From positions 310,001 to 374,000 of the forward strand of contig JANUWI010000018.1 of NCBI GenBank assembly GCA_025504975.1: DNA of 64,000 bases. The letters run 5' to 3'. The notes below the pieces were generated by a model. That model saw nothing but the letters and a program-made list of their open reading frames with translations, did not search any database and had not been told where the DNA came from. Position 1 is the first letter of the stretch; each line of letters opens with the position of its first letter. This stretch comes from Plenodomus lindquistii (lineage: Eukaryota; Ascomycota; Dothideomycetes; Pleosporales; Leptosphaeriaceae). A program made the translations under genes and the position numbers. Positions 21,721 through 33,689 of the stretch are shown piece after piece.

Positions 21721-22261
21721 ATGGGGTATGTTTACCCTCGGCTCAAACTCCTCTCAAGCTAATTCGCGCACCAGCTACACGCACTACTGGAATAGCATCA
21801 TCTGGGGCGCCAAATGGCCGCAGTTCCTCGAAGACGCGAAACTCATTGCCGCCGAAGCTGGAGTACCCTTGAGCCACACTGGAGCCTCGGATGACCCGCC
21901 CGTCTTCGACGAGCAGCGCATCTTCTTCAACGGCAGCCCTGGAGACGATTTCGAGACCTTTGAGCTGTATAGCGCGGGTTATGGCGGTCGCGGCTTCTGC
22001 AAGACCGGAAGGAGGCCGTATGATGTCGTTGTCGCGGCGATTTTGTTGAGGGCCTTCATGGTTGCGCGCATGCATGTTGGGTAAGCTTCTTCGGGTGAGA
22101 GGAACAGGTTTGGGTACTGCGCTAACGTGATGGGTAGGTCGGATGGGCTCTGGGATGGCGATTGGGATGAGGCGAGGGAGTTGGTCGGTAGGCTGTGGCC
22201 GGATGAGAAGGTCAAGTGTCCGTGGATGGCGGATGCGGAAGAGGAACAGGCCGAGGAGTAG
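21721..22261 (+). CDS. Small conserved fungal protein starting MGYTHYW, 5-nt first exon
   Basis: Three coding exons, 21721-21725, 21775-22080 and 22138-22261, join in frame to 144 residues. The first coding exon is only ATGGG; its last two bases plus the C of exon 2 make Gly, giving MGYTHYW, the usual start of a widespread but uncharacterised fungal protein family. The introns (GTATGT...CCAG, 49 bp; GTAAGC...GCTAAC...TAG, 57 bp) have good signals. The body reads IIWGAKWPQFLEDAKLIA and ends in an acidic tail (WPDEKVKCPWMADAEEEQAEE, last 21 residues). No catalytic motif is recognised, and the function is unknown. Reading from a downstream start instead would lose the conserved N-terminus. Confidence 0.85.
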
Positions 22262-23954
22262 GAGAAGAGGAAGTCGAGGGCTCCGGCGTGGTACAGGCGA
22301 TTCGTGGACGAGGGATCATCTTTCAACAATGTGATGAGATTACTGTGCGAGATGACTGCTTCGAATCTAAGACGCGGAGGTGCGAGCACGTGTCCGTGGG
22401 GCGTGTGGTTCATTCCACAGTGTACTGTTCAATGCGGTATTGACCAGCATCGCAGTTCTCTAAAGCCTACCTAGCAGGCGTAGAATGTCTGTCGTCTTCG
22501 AAGGAGCCTGAGCATAGTCCCGATTGCAGTTCGCAAGTGACACATTTCTGCTTGTAATCGTGGATCAAGACTTCAACGCTTGCATGAAACGCAGCCGCTT
22601 TCCAGGTAGAAGCAGCCTCTCTGTTGGGTAGATAGGCTCTGACGCCTTCTTGGACTTTGATTGTTGTAACGCCAGTTGTGATGGGGGCAACTACGGGAAA
22701 GCAAGCACCATGATCAGGCGGGTTAACCGCTTTAGGCTAGCCTGGTGAACTGCCTCTTCCGGGCAACGTCAACATTACCTCTCGAATAATCTCGCACGAT
22801 TGACTTATTGATTTTTGACGGTAGTCATCTCGCCGCCTTGAAAGCCAATGCATCTATATCACGACCGGCCATGCACACGACCCAGGCACAACCTCATGAG
22901 GATCAGCATCCTGATTGCGCGGCATGAAGGACTGAACATACTATGTGTTTCTCACGCCGCTGCATTCGTGATATATAGATGGAATTAGCAGAAAGAGATA
23001 GACAGTGCAAACGCCTTGTCTACACCGATCAATTTCTTCCAAGCTCCTAGCCTAAAGGAGTAATGACGACAAGCACCATGACGAGTTTTGATACCACAGC
23101 ACAAATCGCGCATCGCGCCGTTACCGCGGGAGCCTGCGTGGCCCTGAAAATTTGGAGTCATCTCCTCCAGGTTAGAGGTGATAAATAAGGACATCGAAAT
23201 CGGATTTGAAGCTATCGAGCGATTCTTGATGAGCCCTAGGGCGCCTATGCTGTTGCGCAAACTGCTACGACTGACACTTCTAGCACGGCTTGAGAAATTA
23301 ACGCTCTAGGGCGGCTCGCGTGTAATTGGGCGATGTAGGAATATTATTGCGGTTGGTTTGTATGTAAGAATATTGGCATGGAGAGAGTCATCCAATGGTG
23401 GTAGAGTAGCAGAGCCGGGCCGTAAGTTGAGCAAAACATTCTGATCTTGAAGATAGCTCGCAGAATGAAGGAGGTCGTACTGTCCAAGTCTAGTTTCACT
23501 GAAAACATTACTCGATATTATGGCATATCGAAATGCTTTACAAAAAACTTTCGTAACCTTGATTGAAGACTCTGCTTCCATCTATGGACTTCCCGTTATC
23601 ATTTCAAACTAAAGTATCTACACTCCTTACTGTTTTCTGATTAGCAGATCCGTGCTCTTCAATTTAACGCGAAGGAAAATACGGGCTTCTCCGAACAACA
23701 TTTCAGAAATTCATTTCCAACAGCGACGCCGTACCTACAACGTCTTCGCGCTTGAAATCACCCGTTCATGCTGATCAGTGCATATTACCCACGCTTGCTT
23801 ATCTCGGCACATGTTGGTTTTGTGTACTGTGTAACGTGCCAAGGTGAGCGCTTACAAGAAACCTTCGGAAAACTTCGGAAAACATGGGCAGGGTTATATA
23901 TTATGTTCGAGAAAGATTCGGCTAAGTTGCTCATAGTAGCGGATAAAGCAAGTA
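22262..23954. other. Gene-poor region
   Basis: No supported gene. Frames up to about 90 codons on both strands are unrecognised. A short direct repeat (CTTCGGAAAA twice, 23867-23887) was noted. Confidence 0.35.
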
Positions 23955-24121
23955 CAGGGTATTGTCAGCTCGGCTTGAACCCCTACTAGTTTCTGTATTA
24001 TACCGAAGAAGAGCATACCAATGGTAGAAGGCGACCTGCACAGTCCTAATACAACAATGGCTCGGTCTCTCTCCGATACGATACGGAAGTAAGGGGTTCA
24101 ATCCGACCTGACAATACCCTG
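23955..24121. mobile_element. MITE with ~32-bp terminal inverted repeats, TA target site
   Basis: The left end CAGGGTATTGTCAG.TCGG.TTGAACCCCT (from 23955) and the right end (reverse complement, finishing at 24121) are inverted copies over about 32 bp with a few mismatches. The element is 167 bp and flanked on each side by TA (23953-23954 and 24122-24123), the target duplication of Tc1/mariner-type elements. It has no coding capacity, so it is classed as a non-autonomous MITE. No transposase source is present in the window. Confidence 0.75.
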
Positions 24122-24123
24122 TA

Positions 24124-26834
24124 TAATGATATCTGATGTCGAACGTATAGCTGTAGTCGGTATACTTGAATTGTCAGAAATAAAGGTTGTCAAAGTTGGT
24201 AATTGGAAGACGAGTAGATGTTCCAATCGACGTGGTGTAGCCATGTTGGTGGTCAGCCAATCAAGTTGCTAGAAATGAGACATGCGGTTGGACAGGTTAG
24301 CAACTGTTGAATGTCGGTTGTAGTGTGACTTTTAGGAAGTGATGCGCACCGAGAATTGTAGCGAGAGGGATGTCAACGTAAGCTCTTACGCGAGGCCGGA
24401 GCCCAAGACGTGAGTCCGGCTCTCATCGGTACGTGTAAGACGGACATGGGAGGAGGATGGCTTCGTGCGGATCTTCTGGACTACAGGTGGTCAAAAGATG
24501 AATTCCTATTTGACGACTGGTCCTTGCGTTTCGCAGGGCGGTTGTGGAAAGCCACACTGAATGAGAAAAACCTTCAGCCTATAGAGATACATCATACCGC
24601 AACTGAACTAACATTGAAACAGCAAAGAGCGACGAGTCTAGGGGCGTCTCAAGCTGTGGTACTTGTAGTCCCTCGTTATTCCCGGTTGCCTGGAGTTCAG
24701 TGGCTTCGTAGGTTACTTTGAAAGCGATATCTGCAAGCATTTTGTGTAGAAGCCGCGGAGTTGCCGGCTCATAGCCCGCGGAGCGTCTCTCCGCTGCCCT
24801 ATTTACAGCAATGCTGCCTAGCAAATGTGCATGCCTGAACGAGTGGGCTATGCAGTCAGTCCACTTCGCCTCGAGGAAGCGTGGGAGTGGATTCGTCCAA
24901 TGTGACCTTCCAGACAGGGATCTGCAGGGCAAGATGGGTGTGGGGAAAAGTGAGGTCCTGCATTCAGGTAACAGGTAATGTTCCCAGTGGTTGCTTCGGA
25001 GTACTGTAGGTAGCGGTCTAGTGTAATCGTGAGACGTTGTTTGGCTCATATTGATCAATCAGTGCCTAGCACGGTGGTGTCATCGCGATGTCTGACATTG
25101 CCGCCCACGAGACGGTCTCAAGAGGACAGGATCCGCTGTAAGAGTGCTAAGAGGACAGCCCTGTTGAATGGAAGACGGGGCGGGGCTAGAATGGCCATCG
25201 ACCCAAGGTCTTGGGAGAAATGCGTTGAATGACGAGGGTGTGGTACATGGGGCAAGATAGAGTCTGGGTTGGGCTACAATCAATGTAGTCCTACCGATGC
25301 TAGGGCGTTACGAAGCATTGTACGTTGTTGTGTCGTAGCTACCAGTCGAGGCCACCACGTACTCTGACGTGATTGGCCTGTTGATTGGAGGGCTTCAAGG
25401 ACGGCAATGTTCCAAGTAGGGGACGATGGAGAGACATGGTTCAGACACGTTGAGATAATTCCACTCATGATGCTGCCACTCAGGTCTCGAAGTAGATTGT
25501 GATATGGGGCTGGCGGTCCTTCCGTCGGCTCACTGATGCCGGGCCCCGGGCGGGGATGGAAGAGTCACGTGTAAATGTTGCGACTCCATGAAAATATCGC
25601 TGCGGCTTGGCAGCCACCCGAAAAAATCTCAATGCGACGTGCCACCGCCGGACACCGTTCCAGCTCAAGGGATCACAGATTCAGGCCATCTCAGCACTCT
25701 TCCATGGCGATCTCCCAGAATGCGGTGACCATTGATCGTCTACAATCGTTGTGCCTGGCCTCGGGTGCGTGGATCTAGCGTCCGCGATGCGATGAAGCTG
25801 GCCCTTGCCAGCGCAGTGCTGCGTGGCGGCTGAAGAGGAAAAGCACTCAGCGCCGATGGATGTGAGAGGCTGCCGTCGCGTGTACACCATGGGCAGTTCC
25901 GGACTTCGCAGCTAGGCATGTCATCTGCAGTACATGACGTTTCGGTGGAGCGTTGCGCGATGAACTGTCTGGTGTTCCCACTGTCTGCTGATGACCGGGA
26001 GAGCCCGTCGTAGCCCTGGCGACGCCCGGCCGGATACACGTGGGAGGATCAGCTCCCGTACTCTAGGCGCAAGCCGAGTCCAAGCAGTCTACAAAGGGTC
26101 CCAGTCGCGCAATATACACAGTATTGTGTAGCAAGCGGTGTCGTTGCCTGCTGGAAACCCCCACAGCTGAGCGAGCAGGTCGCGATGCCACCATGGCGTG
26201 CAAATCAAGTCTCGATGAGCCTGGATGAGCTCGATAATCAGAAGCTGCGCGAGGGCTGCCGTGAGCGTTGCGCGAGGCGTCCCAGTCAGGCTGGTGGAGG
26301 GTGGGCAAAGAATGTTGATTCGCCCAGCCCGCTGTGCAACGCTGGGAATGGCAAAGTCACACGGAGCGCGAAGTCGCAGAAGGCGGCGCCTGGCAGACGG
26401 GATTCGCTGGAAGCGGCCATGGCAGCGGAGACAGTTGACTAGGTGCAGGGGAGTTGTTGTCGATGATCGAGGACAGGCGGCCATGAATCGGTGGGCCAGA
26501 CCCCGCGCGAAGGCAGCACACACTCGAGGCAGCCTGCATTTCTGACTTATCCCACGCCATGCGCTGCGCCCTCATTCGCGCAGTGTTCCCGCAACAAGGT
26601 CGACTTTCCTCTTAATCCCATTCGACCCTTGCGTTCCGTTCGCCTCGTGCCAGGTCACCCCTTCGTGAGCTGTCTTGCATTGCTGCGCCTGCTTCACCTC
26701 CGACTCGACCATCTCACACACCTGCTGCATCGATATATGCCGGCGGTGCGCGTTCCACAGGCAACATCCATCTTCTGTACTGCATCAACACCGATAACTC
26801 TTTTTAATACCAGCCCCATTTCTATCCACACATC
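24124..26834. other. Gene-poor region, promoter side of the next gene
   Basis: No supported gene over 2.7 kb. Frames of up to 159 codons (minus strand 24579-25058) have no recognisable content. Near 24392-24418 a short inverted repeat of GGCCGGAGCC/GAGTCCGGCTC type occurs. The last 100 bp look like a pyrimidine-rich leader for the gene at 26835. Confidence 0.35.
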
Positions 26835-28298
26835 ATGTCGCGCAACGTGCATTGGCGACATCAGCAGCATGAGTCGAGCAGTACTACATCCGACCACAGC
26901 GAGGGTAGCAACCGCTCTTACGAGACCGCTCCAACTGAGTACAGCGACCAACAACGCACATCCCTAGCCCGTAGCGAGTCGAGTTATGGACGAGCCGAGC
27001 ATCATTCGCGAGAGCGAGACTACTTCACACCTGATGTTGACCACCAGCGACATCGCTATGAAGAGCCCCTTCCGCGATCATCGGTCGACACATATACTTC
27101 CACCTCGGAAGAAGACAATGCCGACGAGGACGACGACATGCCAGAATACGACGTTCCAGCTTATCGCCACGAGCCCCTACCGTGCGATGCTATCCCAACC
27201 ACACCCCGCGACTTTGGAGAGCTGTTCCCCACAGCGAAACGCCTGTCGATACGACACGACGATGCTACCATAGACGGCAACATGAACTTGAGAGTCGACA
27301 CGCAGCTGGAAGAACGAGGACACAGGAAGCAGAGCTACACGCTCTTCCACTTGCGCATGCAGGATCTTCGGACGCGAGAATTCTCCTTGCGTCGATACTG
27401 CAGAGACTCTGGCCGCGAGGTTTGCCACTCGATACGAAAGTATCAGCAGCCGCCTACAGAGAAGCGCCCAGTCCTGCAGCGTGCAAGTACAGCCCTCGCC
27501 AACCTAGTCAAGTCTGAGTCCCGTCCGACCACTTCAGCTGGTCTGAAACGTTCTGATTCCGGCTATGAGTCCTTTCGGGGCACTCCAAACGTAAACGAGG
27601 ACGAGGACGATTACGTTTCATCTGAGATGCGTCCCAAGTCTGTAGGTTACAGTAAGGGCCGTGCGCTCATGCCCACCAACACCATCAAACTCGAATTCTC
27701 TAATTATGCTCATCTCGACGTGAAGCGGCGAGGCGCCAAGTCGTACAAGCGATACGCTTTCGAGCACTGGGGAGTAGACTATTCGTGGAAGCGTATTGTC
27801 AAAAAAGACAGTCAGTACAATCATGAAAGCGTCTCGTATTATCTCGTTCGTGACGACAACGACAAGGAGCCTTTGGCGCATATCTGCCCGGTACGGTCAA
27901 GTCCAGAGGAGACTCGCGAGGAATTCGCGAGGGGTGGTTGGGTGCCGCCTTGCTACATGCGTATCACAGATGAACGAATCTTGAACTCCGATAGTGATAT
28001 CTCCGAGTAAGTGACACACTTGCGATTTGAAATTTCGCATCTTTGCTCACAATGAAGCAGTGTTGTTGTTGCAACAGGCCTCATGGCCCTCGTGGATGAC
28101 TGCATTAAACGCCGGTTCCACTCGCAACAAAGTAAACAGTTGCACATACCCCTTCTCCGCACGTCATCCTTCAAGATGAACATGGAGTATGTTGGGCCGA
28201 TGCGTCTCATCGATGAAGTGTTTCATCGGAAACACCCCAGTGGCGGAAGCCCCAAGAAACAGCCGGCACCGTCACGCAGAGTCACAACATCGCCGTAG
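26835..28298 (+). CDS. Conserved fungal protein, disordered N-terminus
   Basis: Exons 26835-28006 and 28061-28298 (54-bp intron, GTAAGT...CAG) give 469 residues. The first ~130 residues are Ser/His/Glu-rich and appear disordered. A better conserved core runs through the middle (LFHLRMQDLRTREFSLRRYC) and GAKSYKRYAFEHWGVDYSWK, and after the splice the frame continues as SDVVVATGLMALVDDCIKRR, ending in a basic Pro/Lys tail. Ending translation at the stop just after the donor would cut off this conserved-looking helix, which supports the intron. The family is common in filamentous ascomycetes but has no known function; no catalytic motif or signal peptide is seen. The gene stands alone in a gene-poor block. 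Confidence 0.85.
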
Positions 28299-29926
28299 TC
28301 TTCCGGCCGATCGCCCCGTCCTACAGCTGCTTGATCATTGTTTGATCACAGTATCCTCGCATTTGGCTCGGTATGCGCTGTTTGCGGTGATCTGCAGTTT
28401 TTCTCCCGCGGACTCGCGGGATTTTTGTGCTTGGACTGCCGTGCACGCGGGTCCTAATTGTGTAAGCCGCACATGAGAGTACTCTATAGGCTCGATTGCT
28501 GCACGTATCCAGCCCCGTATGGTCTTTTGGGTACGTCTTTTCGCATAGCGTTGCTGATGTGCCGGTGGCTTGTTGCATTTATCAAGTTTTTCTGCAACCT
28601 CTATTAGCGATTGATTTTGGTCTTTCGATAACTCGGACTTGGCGGCGAACCATGAATACTGTCTCGACTAGCGCAGCGATGCACACCGTGCGATATGATA
28701 TATTTGGAACGAATTCATGACATGTGCGCCACGCACTCAACTACACTGTTTGGTGCGGACCCATCCTTTACGTTTTGGCATACCTTTGCGTATACATGTA
28801 ACCTCACAGGCGAGACTGCAATCCGTCACTCAAGCCTCATGTTTTTGTGCGAGTCATCCCCTTTGGCCTCATAGAGAAGGAGACTTCCAGTCGCTTCCTT
28901 CGCCTCACCATTATGCGGCCTTGCGCGTTCCACAGTGTTCAAACAACGGCAGGTACCCGTATATGTCGTGTACAAGTGACAAAAGGAACACATTGCCGAC
29001 CGCTGATGTCTGAAATGTAGGGCTACGCGTCCATGCTGGGATCGGTTCACGATTCTCATGCAAGTGAGTATGGACAGCAGGTGAGCATAGACATGGCAGA
29101 AGCCTATTTCGTAATTTGTGTGACACTGGGCCAAGCCATAATACCTATTCTTGATCATGTCGATACAGCGCAGAGGGTTGACGTCACATATCATGGTCAA
29201 GTGAACGCTTCTATCTCAAACAAGTTACGGCTGGTATGTGCTGGCTCTCGCTCAGATTTCTGCAGCCTTACTTCAACCCGACGTACACAATTATGTCTCG
29301 CGGCATATGCGCAAGGCAAACACGCTCCTCGGCACTCGCCTCGTCCCGGAACCTTTTGTCATCTCAGCCCTTGTCTATCTTACACGTCAACCACAACACC
29401 CTTCTTTGTAGCCGGCTTATGCATGTTTACGCGACCGACCACTCTATTTTTCCCACTGTCAGTTGGACTCTATGCCGTTGTGAGTTCGACACTGCACATC
29501 CCGTGTGCTCGGCAACGGTAAGCAACCGCGCTTCCACAGCCCCATATCGTTCGCAAGGAGGCGGGCCGGTAGCAGGGAAGGAGCTTTGGTCACTATTTTG
29601 GAATTCTTCAAGGATGGCATTGGTCGACATCACATGCAGTCCGGCACCTAGCAGATGCATACTGGTCAGAAGGATACGGATAGATGCATGATTGAAGCCA
29701 TTGCGTTGGCATGAGAAGGTCCCGACTGCAATGTTGTTGTTATGGGAGAAGAGAACATGAGGGTCCGAGAAGTCATTTCGATATAAGTAGCCTGGACCTC
29801 CACCCAAAAAGAACCATATCATCCACCAGAACTACATCAAGAACGAAATCAACAACACAGTATTTATCTAGCCGCTCAGCCTTTACCCTGTCTTTTCGCT
29901 GCTCAAATCCTTAAATCGCCGTCAAT
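28299..29926. other. Gene-poor region
   Basis: No gene supported; a 162-codon + frame at 29033-29521 is not recognised and its composition is unlike neighbouring genes. Confidence 0.35.
29782..29787 (+). promoter_or_regulatory. TATA-like box of the dsRBD-like gene
   Basis: TATAAG lies 145 bp upstream of the ATG at 29927, followed by a C/A-rich leader. Confidence 0.4.
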
Positions 29927-30421
29927 ATGAACACCCGACCTACATGGACTGAACGTCTCCGAGGTAAGACCTGGCTCCGCATATGTCACCCATTCGCGAC
30001 TAATAATGACTCTGTAACAGAACACTGCCTTGTTCGGAGACTGGGTGAGCCAAGTGTCCAAGACATTTCTGATCGACGCGGTAAGGCTTTTCAGTTTTCC
30101 AATGTTCCCCGTTCGTTTACGCCGCGACTTCTTCCCTGCATTTGCTTTCTTCACTTCCCCACATTTTCTCTCCTCTACCCATCTCTCACCAACTGACAAA
30201 GCTTAGGAGGTCGAACGGCCTGGAGTACAGTCGTCATAGTTGATGGCCAGTCTTTCAGCGCTCGATACTGGTACGACGGCGAACATGCCGGGCAAGCAAA
30301 AGAGGATGCAGCAGAGGTAGCATTGAGACAACTCACTGGGTATACCAGCATGAGTCAGGATCCTCCACCTGCAAGCTATTACCGTGGTTTGAGCACTGTT
30401 CAAGGGGGTGTCACTGCCTAG
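29927..30421 (+). CDS. Small dsRNA-binding-domain-like protein, three exons
   Basis: Exons 29927-29963, 30021-30080 and 30207-30421 join in frame to 103 residues. After the splices the protein reads TERLREHCLVRRLGEPSVQD, then GRTAWSTVVIVDGQSFSA and AGQAKEDAAEVALRQLTG. This is the alpha-beta-beta-beta-alpha order of a double-stranded RNA-binding domain, with the typical K-D-A-A-E-x-A-L second helix. All splice sites are normal (GTAAGA...TAACAG; GTAAGG...TTAG) and phases agree, whereas no single frame spans the region. The second intron is long at 126 bp. Such one-domain proteins are common in filamentous fungi; binding of RNA is inferred from fold only. It lies isolated in a gene-poor block. 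Confidence 0.75.
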
Positions 30422-33400
30422 GGCGCTGAACTTCAGCTGGCATGCCCAGTAGGTGTGTGATTTCGTAGGCGCACATAACATGGGATCACGCTCCTTGGAC
30501 GGCACTAATGGGCATGAGAGAGTAGCCTCCTGGCTTGTCACGGTCAAGGATAGCTAGAGTCTGTCTTTACTGGTAAATTTCAGATGTAATAATTGCTTTA
30601 TCGTCACTGCGCAGTATATCACAGAGTTCGTCCATCAACCCCTTGCCAGGTAGCATTGACTAGGGGGAGCGAGGTGTGCGATCATAGTGACATGTCCTGT
30701 GGGATCTCCTCTATCGAGTCCAATTTCTTGCAAATGTTGCTCGCCCAACGACTTCCTACTTGCGAAGTTCTGTGCCACGTGGGTGTCGCTTCTCATTCGG
30801 CAACAATCACAACGACTAGGGCGACTCCCTCCCGGACGACTTGGTTCACTCCTACGCAATCTCACATCACACCAATACGTTGAGATAAAAACGGCTCTCA
30901 ACTAGAAATGCCTGCTGCTGAGCGCACCGCTGTCATATCCAGCCATCTCTAGCCATCTCATTGGTGAATTGAATATCGCTTGCATCTCACTCCACTTGTA
31001 ACGACGACAAGGCGTACAAAACGGCGACAGGGCAATTACGGCCATGAACTAGTACCAATCACAAAGCGCTCCATTTCTCCGGTAATGATTTCAAGAGCGA
31101 CGATGGTTCTGTAAAAACGAAGGATTCCCGTAGGGCGCGTACACCATGCACTGCTGGCCGCCACCGCGGACGAGTCGAACGTCAACAAGAGTACCCACCA
31201 AGCCTTCTCCTGCCACTACCTAGGAATTATCAAGCAGCCAAAGCCCTAGACATGGTGACAGAATCTCCGGGATCTGTCGGATTTCGACGTGCGTTAGCGC
31301 GGATTTGCCTTGAAGATGAAAGCTAAATCCTTCAACTTCATGAGTTGTTGATGTGGCAACTGTTCATCTGGTGCTGCATCAAACCGAGGGAGAAGCACTC
31401 CACCATTGGTTGCTTGAGGGACGCTCCATGCATCTCGGAGATACATACCGACATGGCGGGTAGGGTTGGTAGTGAAAAGGTGCTTGTCGATCCCCAACCA
31501 TCTGCCAGGAAGGACTCTGACCGAACGCATGGACATTCAATCGGACCAGACCACGATACGCAGGCGGCTCACATCCCTCACGTTGTTTGAGCTAGAGCGC
31601 TATGTACAGCCATCAATCGTTGCCGAGAGTGCATGGCGGAAGCCGGCTCCGTTACCCGCAAGCGAATGATGTCTGGGTTAAGCAAATAAGTTAGACTCAC
31701 GGGATGTGTTGTCTCGAGTATTCATCTAGGACCTATTCAATCTAGGCGTCAAGAGTCTGAGATACTTGCAGATAACCCCCAGGCTTCTTCCTCAGGCACA
31801 TCAACCCATTCGCCAAGGGTACAAGCAAGCAAACAACAACATTATATTTGAGCGAACGATTAGAGTCAACAGGTGAGTGATGAGTGATCAATCTCATTAA
31901 ACTGCCTCGGCTTAGTCACTACGGACGTAGTACATGCAATGTGATACACTGTCCAGAATGGAGGCGCAATGATGACAGCGCATCGGAACAGTATGTTTCG
32001 ACTTGATCTGCAATAACTACAGCTGTCTGACGATCGTGATTCTTAAACGTCGTTTCAGCGGACACGATAGAGGCGGGACTCAAGTCTGAGGGCAGGGCAG
32101 AGCTCCGCGGTAAGTCAACGCCGCAATCCTTCCCGAGGAACAGCATGGTTCAGATAGATCCATTGTTTCTAATCTCGAAGCGACAGAGCTTCGACGTGTG
32201 CAATATAGCAGGAATTTGTGGCAGATGTGAGCTGTCGCCCCTATCTCATTGGACCATCGGCCATATGATCCGCTTCACATGGGCGGTGCGTTGGCCTCGC
32301 ATGTGTACGTACTTTCGATAGTTATACGGCCGTTCATGCGACCAGAGAACTATTGGATCATTTATCAAATCTTACGCCACGATGTTTCGGGACGCATTCA
32401 ATGCAAGAAGCAAAGCATGCCCGGGAGCGGAGCAGAGAATCCGACAACTGCGGGCACTGCCATCAAAGCCGTAAGATCCAATAACCTAGCAGCAAGCGGA
32501 CTATGCTAGATTCTATCGGTCCGAGACGTGAAGAAAGAGAGCTCAAGGGAGTAGCCGATTATTCCAATCACTGAAGCGGTGGCATCCAATCGTGTCGGGG
32601 CGCTTAGACCCACTTACTGAGTGGAAGGACACGCCCAGGCTAAGGAGTGTCCGAGACTTGGAGATTCCATACCTTTCAACTCATGCACACTGTGTAGCAC
32701 GGAGCAGTTGGGCAGACTCTCAGTGCAGTGTCTATTTCTCCTTTCGTTTCATTGTCAGAGCACTGACACTCTTCCGTTACACGGGCCCAAGCCCGCAGAG
32801 ACTTCGTCGTGACAGACTCCTCCTATGTTCCACCTCTTTTGACATTTCGTCGAAACATACTACAGTTGAATAACCTCAGCATATGCCAGTACTGCGATGC
32901 ATTCCCAGTGACAGACGTCTACCCACAGATGAGCTTAACGACGGTTCGAGCTTCACCACGACGATACCGAATGTCTCCGTAGCACACTTCCCTTTCATCA
33001 GACGCCGAACAGTAGAACAACCGGAGCGGTAGCAATGCGCAAGAGCGTTTCCTCCCGAAGATCAATGAACGCACACCATTGTAATCTCTACATCGTACCA
33101 CACCGCCACTGAAGCCTCACCGCGGCTCCACCCCACCGGATCGTTCATGTTCATCTCAGAAGATGGGAATAATCACACAACTCGATTTGCATAAGTCACA
33201 GATGGAGATGACGATAGACTTCGTGGCTTCTTCCTCGCAATAGATTGTCGTCGCTGTCGTCGCTGGCATACACTAGCTGACACCCGCGTCCACCCACGCC
33301 TAGCTTACCAGGAAACGATAGCAGAACAAAGCGTAGAACGGTACGTCAACGCCACGAGTCCCACAGGTTCTGACACTGACGTCTCTTGCGCAGTCTAGAT

Positions 33401-33617
33401 TACAGTGGTCAATTCTAGGCCATCGGCACCTTCCCACAACGCGACATGTCCTCCCTACCGCGACCGCCTCGCCCCGAGCTCAGCGTCACGGAGCGATCTC
33501 CGGTAGATCCGCAATCTCGTTCTGCATGATATCAATACATTACACGACAGATACGGGCATTGTCATACCAATGAGCCCTCACAACTTCCAGCGCCCTCAA
33601 CGAGGAACTGGCATATA
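30422..33617. other. Gene-poor region with one doubtful ORF
   Basis: 3.2 kb without a firm gene. The only frame with a coding look is on the minus strand at 31294-31536 (listed separately). Confidence 0.35.
31294..31536 (-). CDS. Possible exon or gene relic, unrecognised
   Basis: An 80-codon minus-strand frame from an ATG at 31536 reads LRDAWSVPQATNGGVLLPRF and ends LKDLAFIFKANPR. Codon choice resembles nearby real genes more than most chance frames here, but no family is recognised and no matching exon was found upstream. It may be a last exon, a relic, or chance. Confidence 0.2.
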   Translation of the reverse strand: MSMRSVRVLPGRWLGIDKHLFTTNPTRHVGMYLRDAWSVPQATNGGVLLPRFDAAPDEQLPHQQLMKLKDLAFIFKANPR

Positions 33618-33689
33618 GACTTCATTCGGCCCTTGGACTTCATTCGGCCCTTGGACTTCATTCGGCCCTTGGACTTCATTCGGTCCCTG
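33618..33689. repeat. Four tandem copies of an 18-bp unit
   Basis: GACTTCATTCGGCCCTTG is repeated four times without interruption; the last copy has two substitutions (GGTCCCTG end). The unit length is a multiple of three and encodes RMKSKG on the minus strand, in an unrecognised 82-codon frame. Confidence 0.9.

Noticed and set aside
24080..24121. tRNA 3' part because of GGGTTCAATCC
   Set aside because: It is the right terminal inverted repeat of the MITE; no cloverleaf is possible.
22262..26834. RIP-degraded AT-rich isochore
   Set aside because: By eye the base composition stays near balanced and stretches of GC-rich sequence (25.5-26.5 kb) occur; no heavy TpA enrichment is seen.
29033..29521. 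162-codon + frame as a gene
   Set aside because: Composition looks random, no conserved segment, and a second overlapping frame of similar length exists.
30021..30080. Alternative frame NTALFGDWVSQVSKTFLIDA in exon 2 of the dsRBD-like gene
   Set aside because: It looks protein-like but cannot be joined in phase to exon 1 or to the well-supported exon 3.
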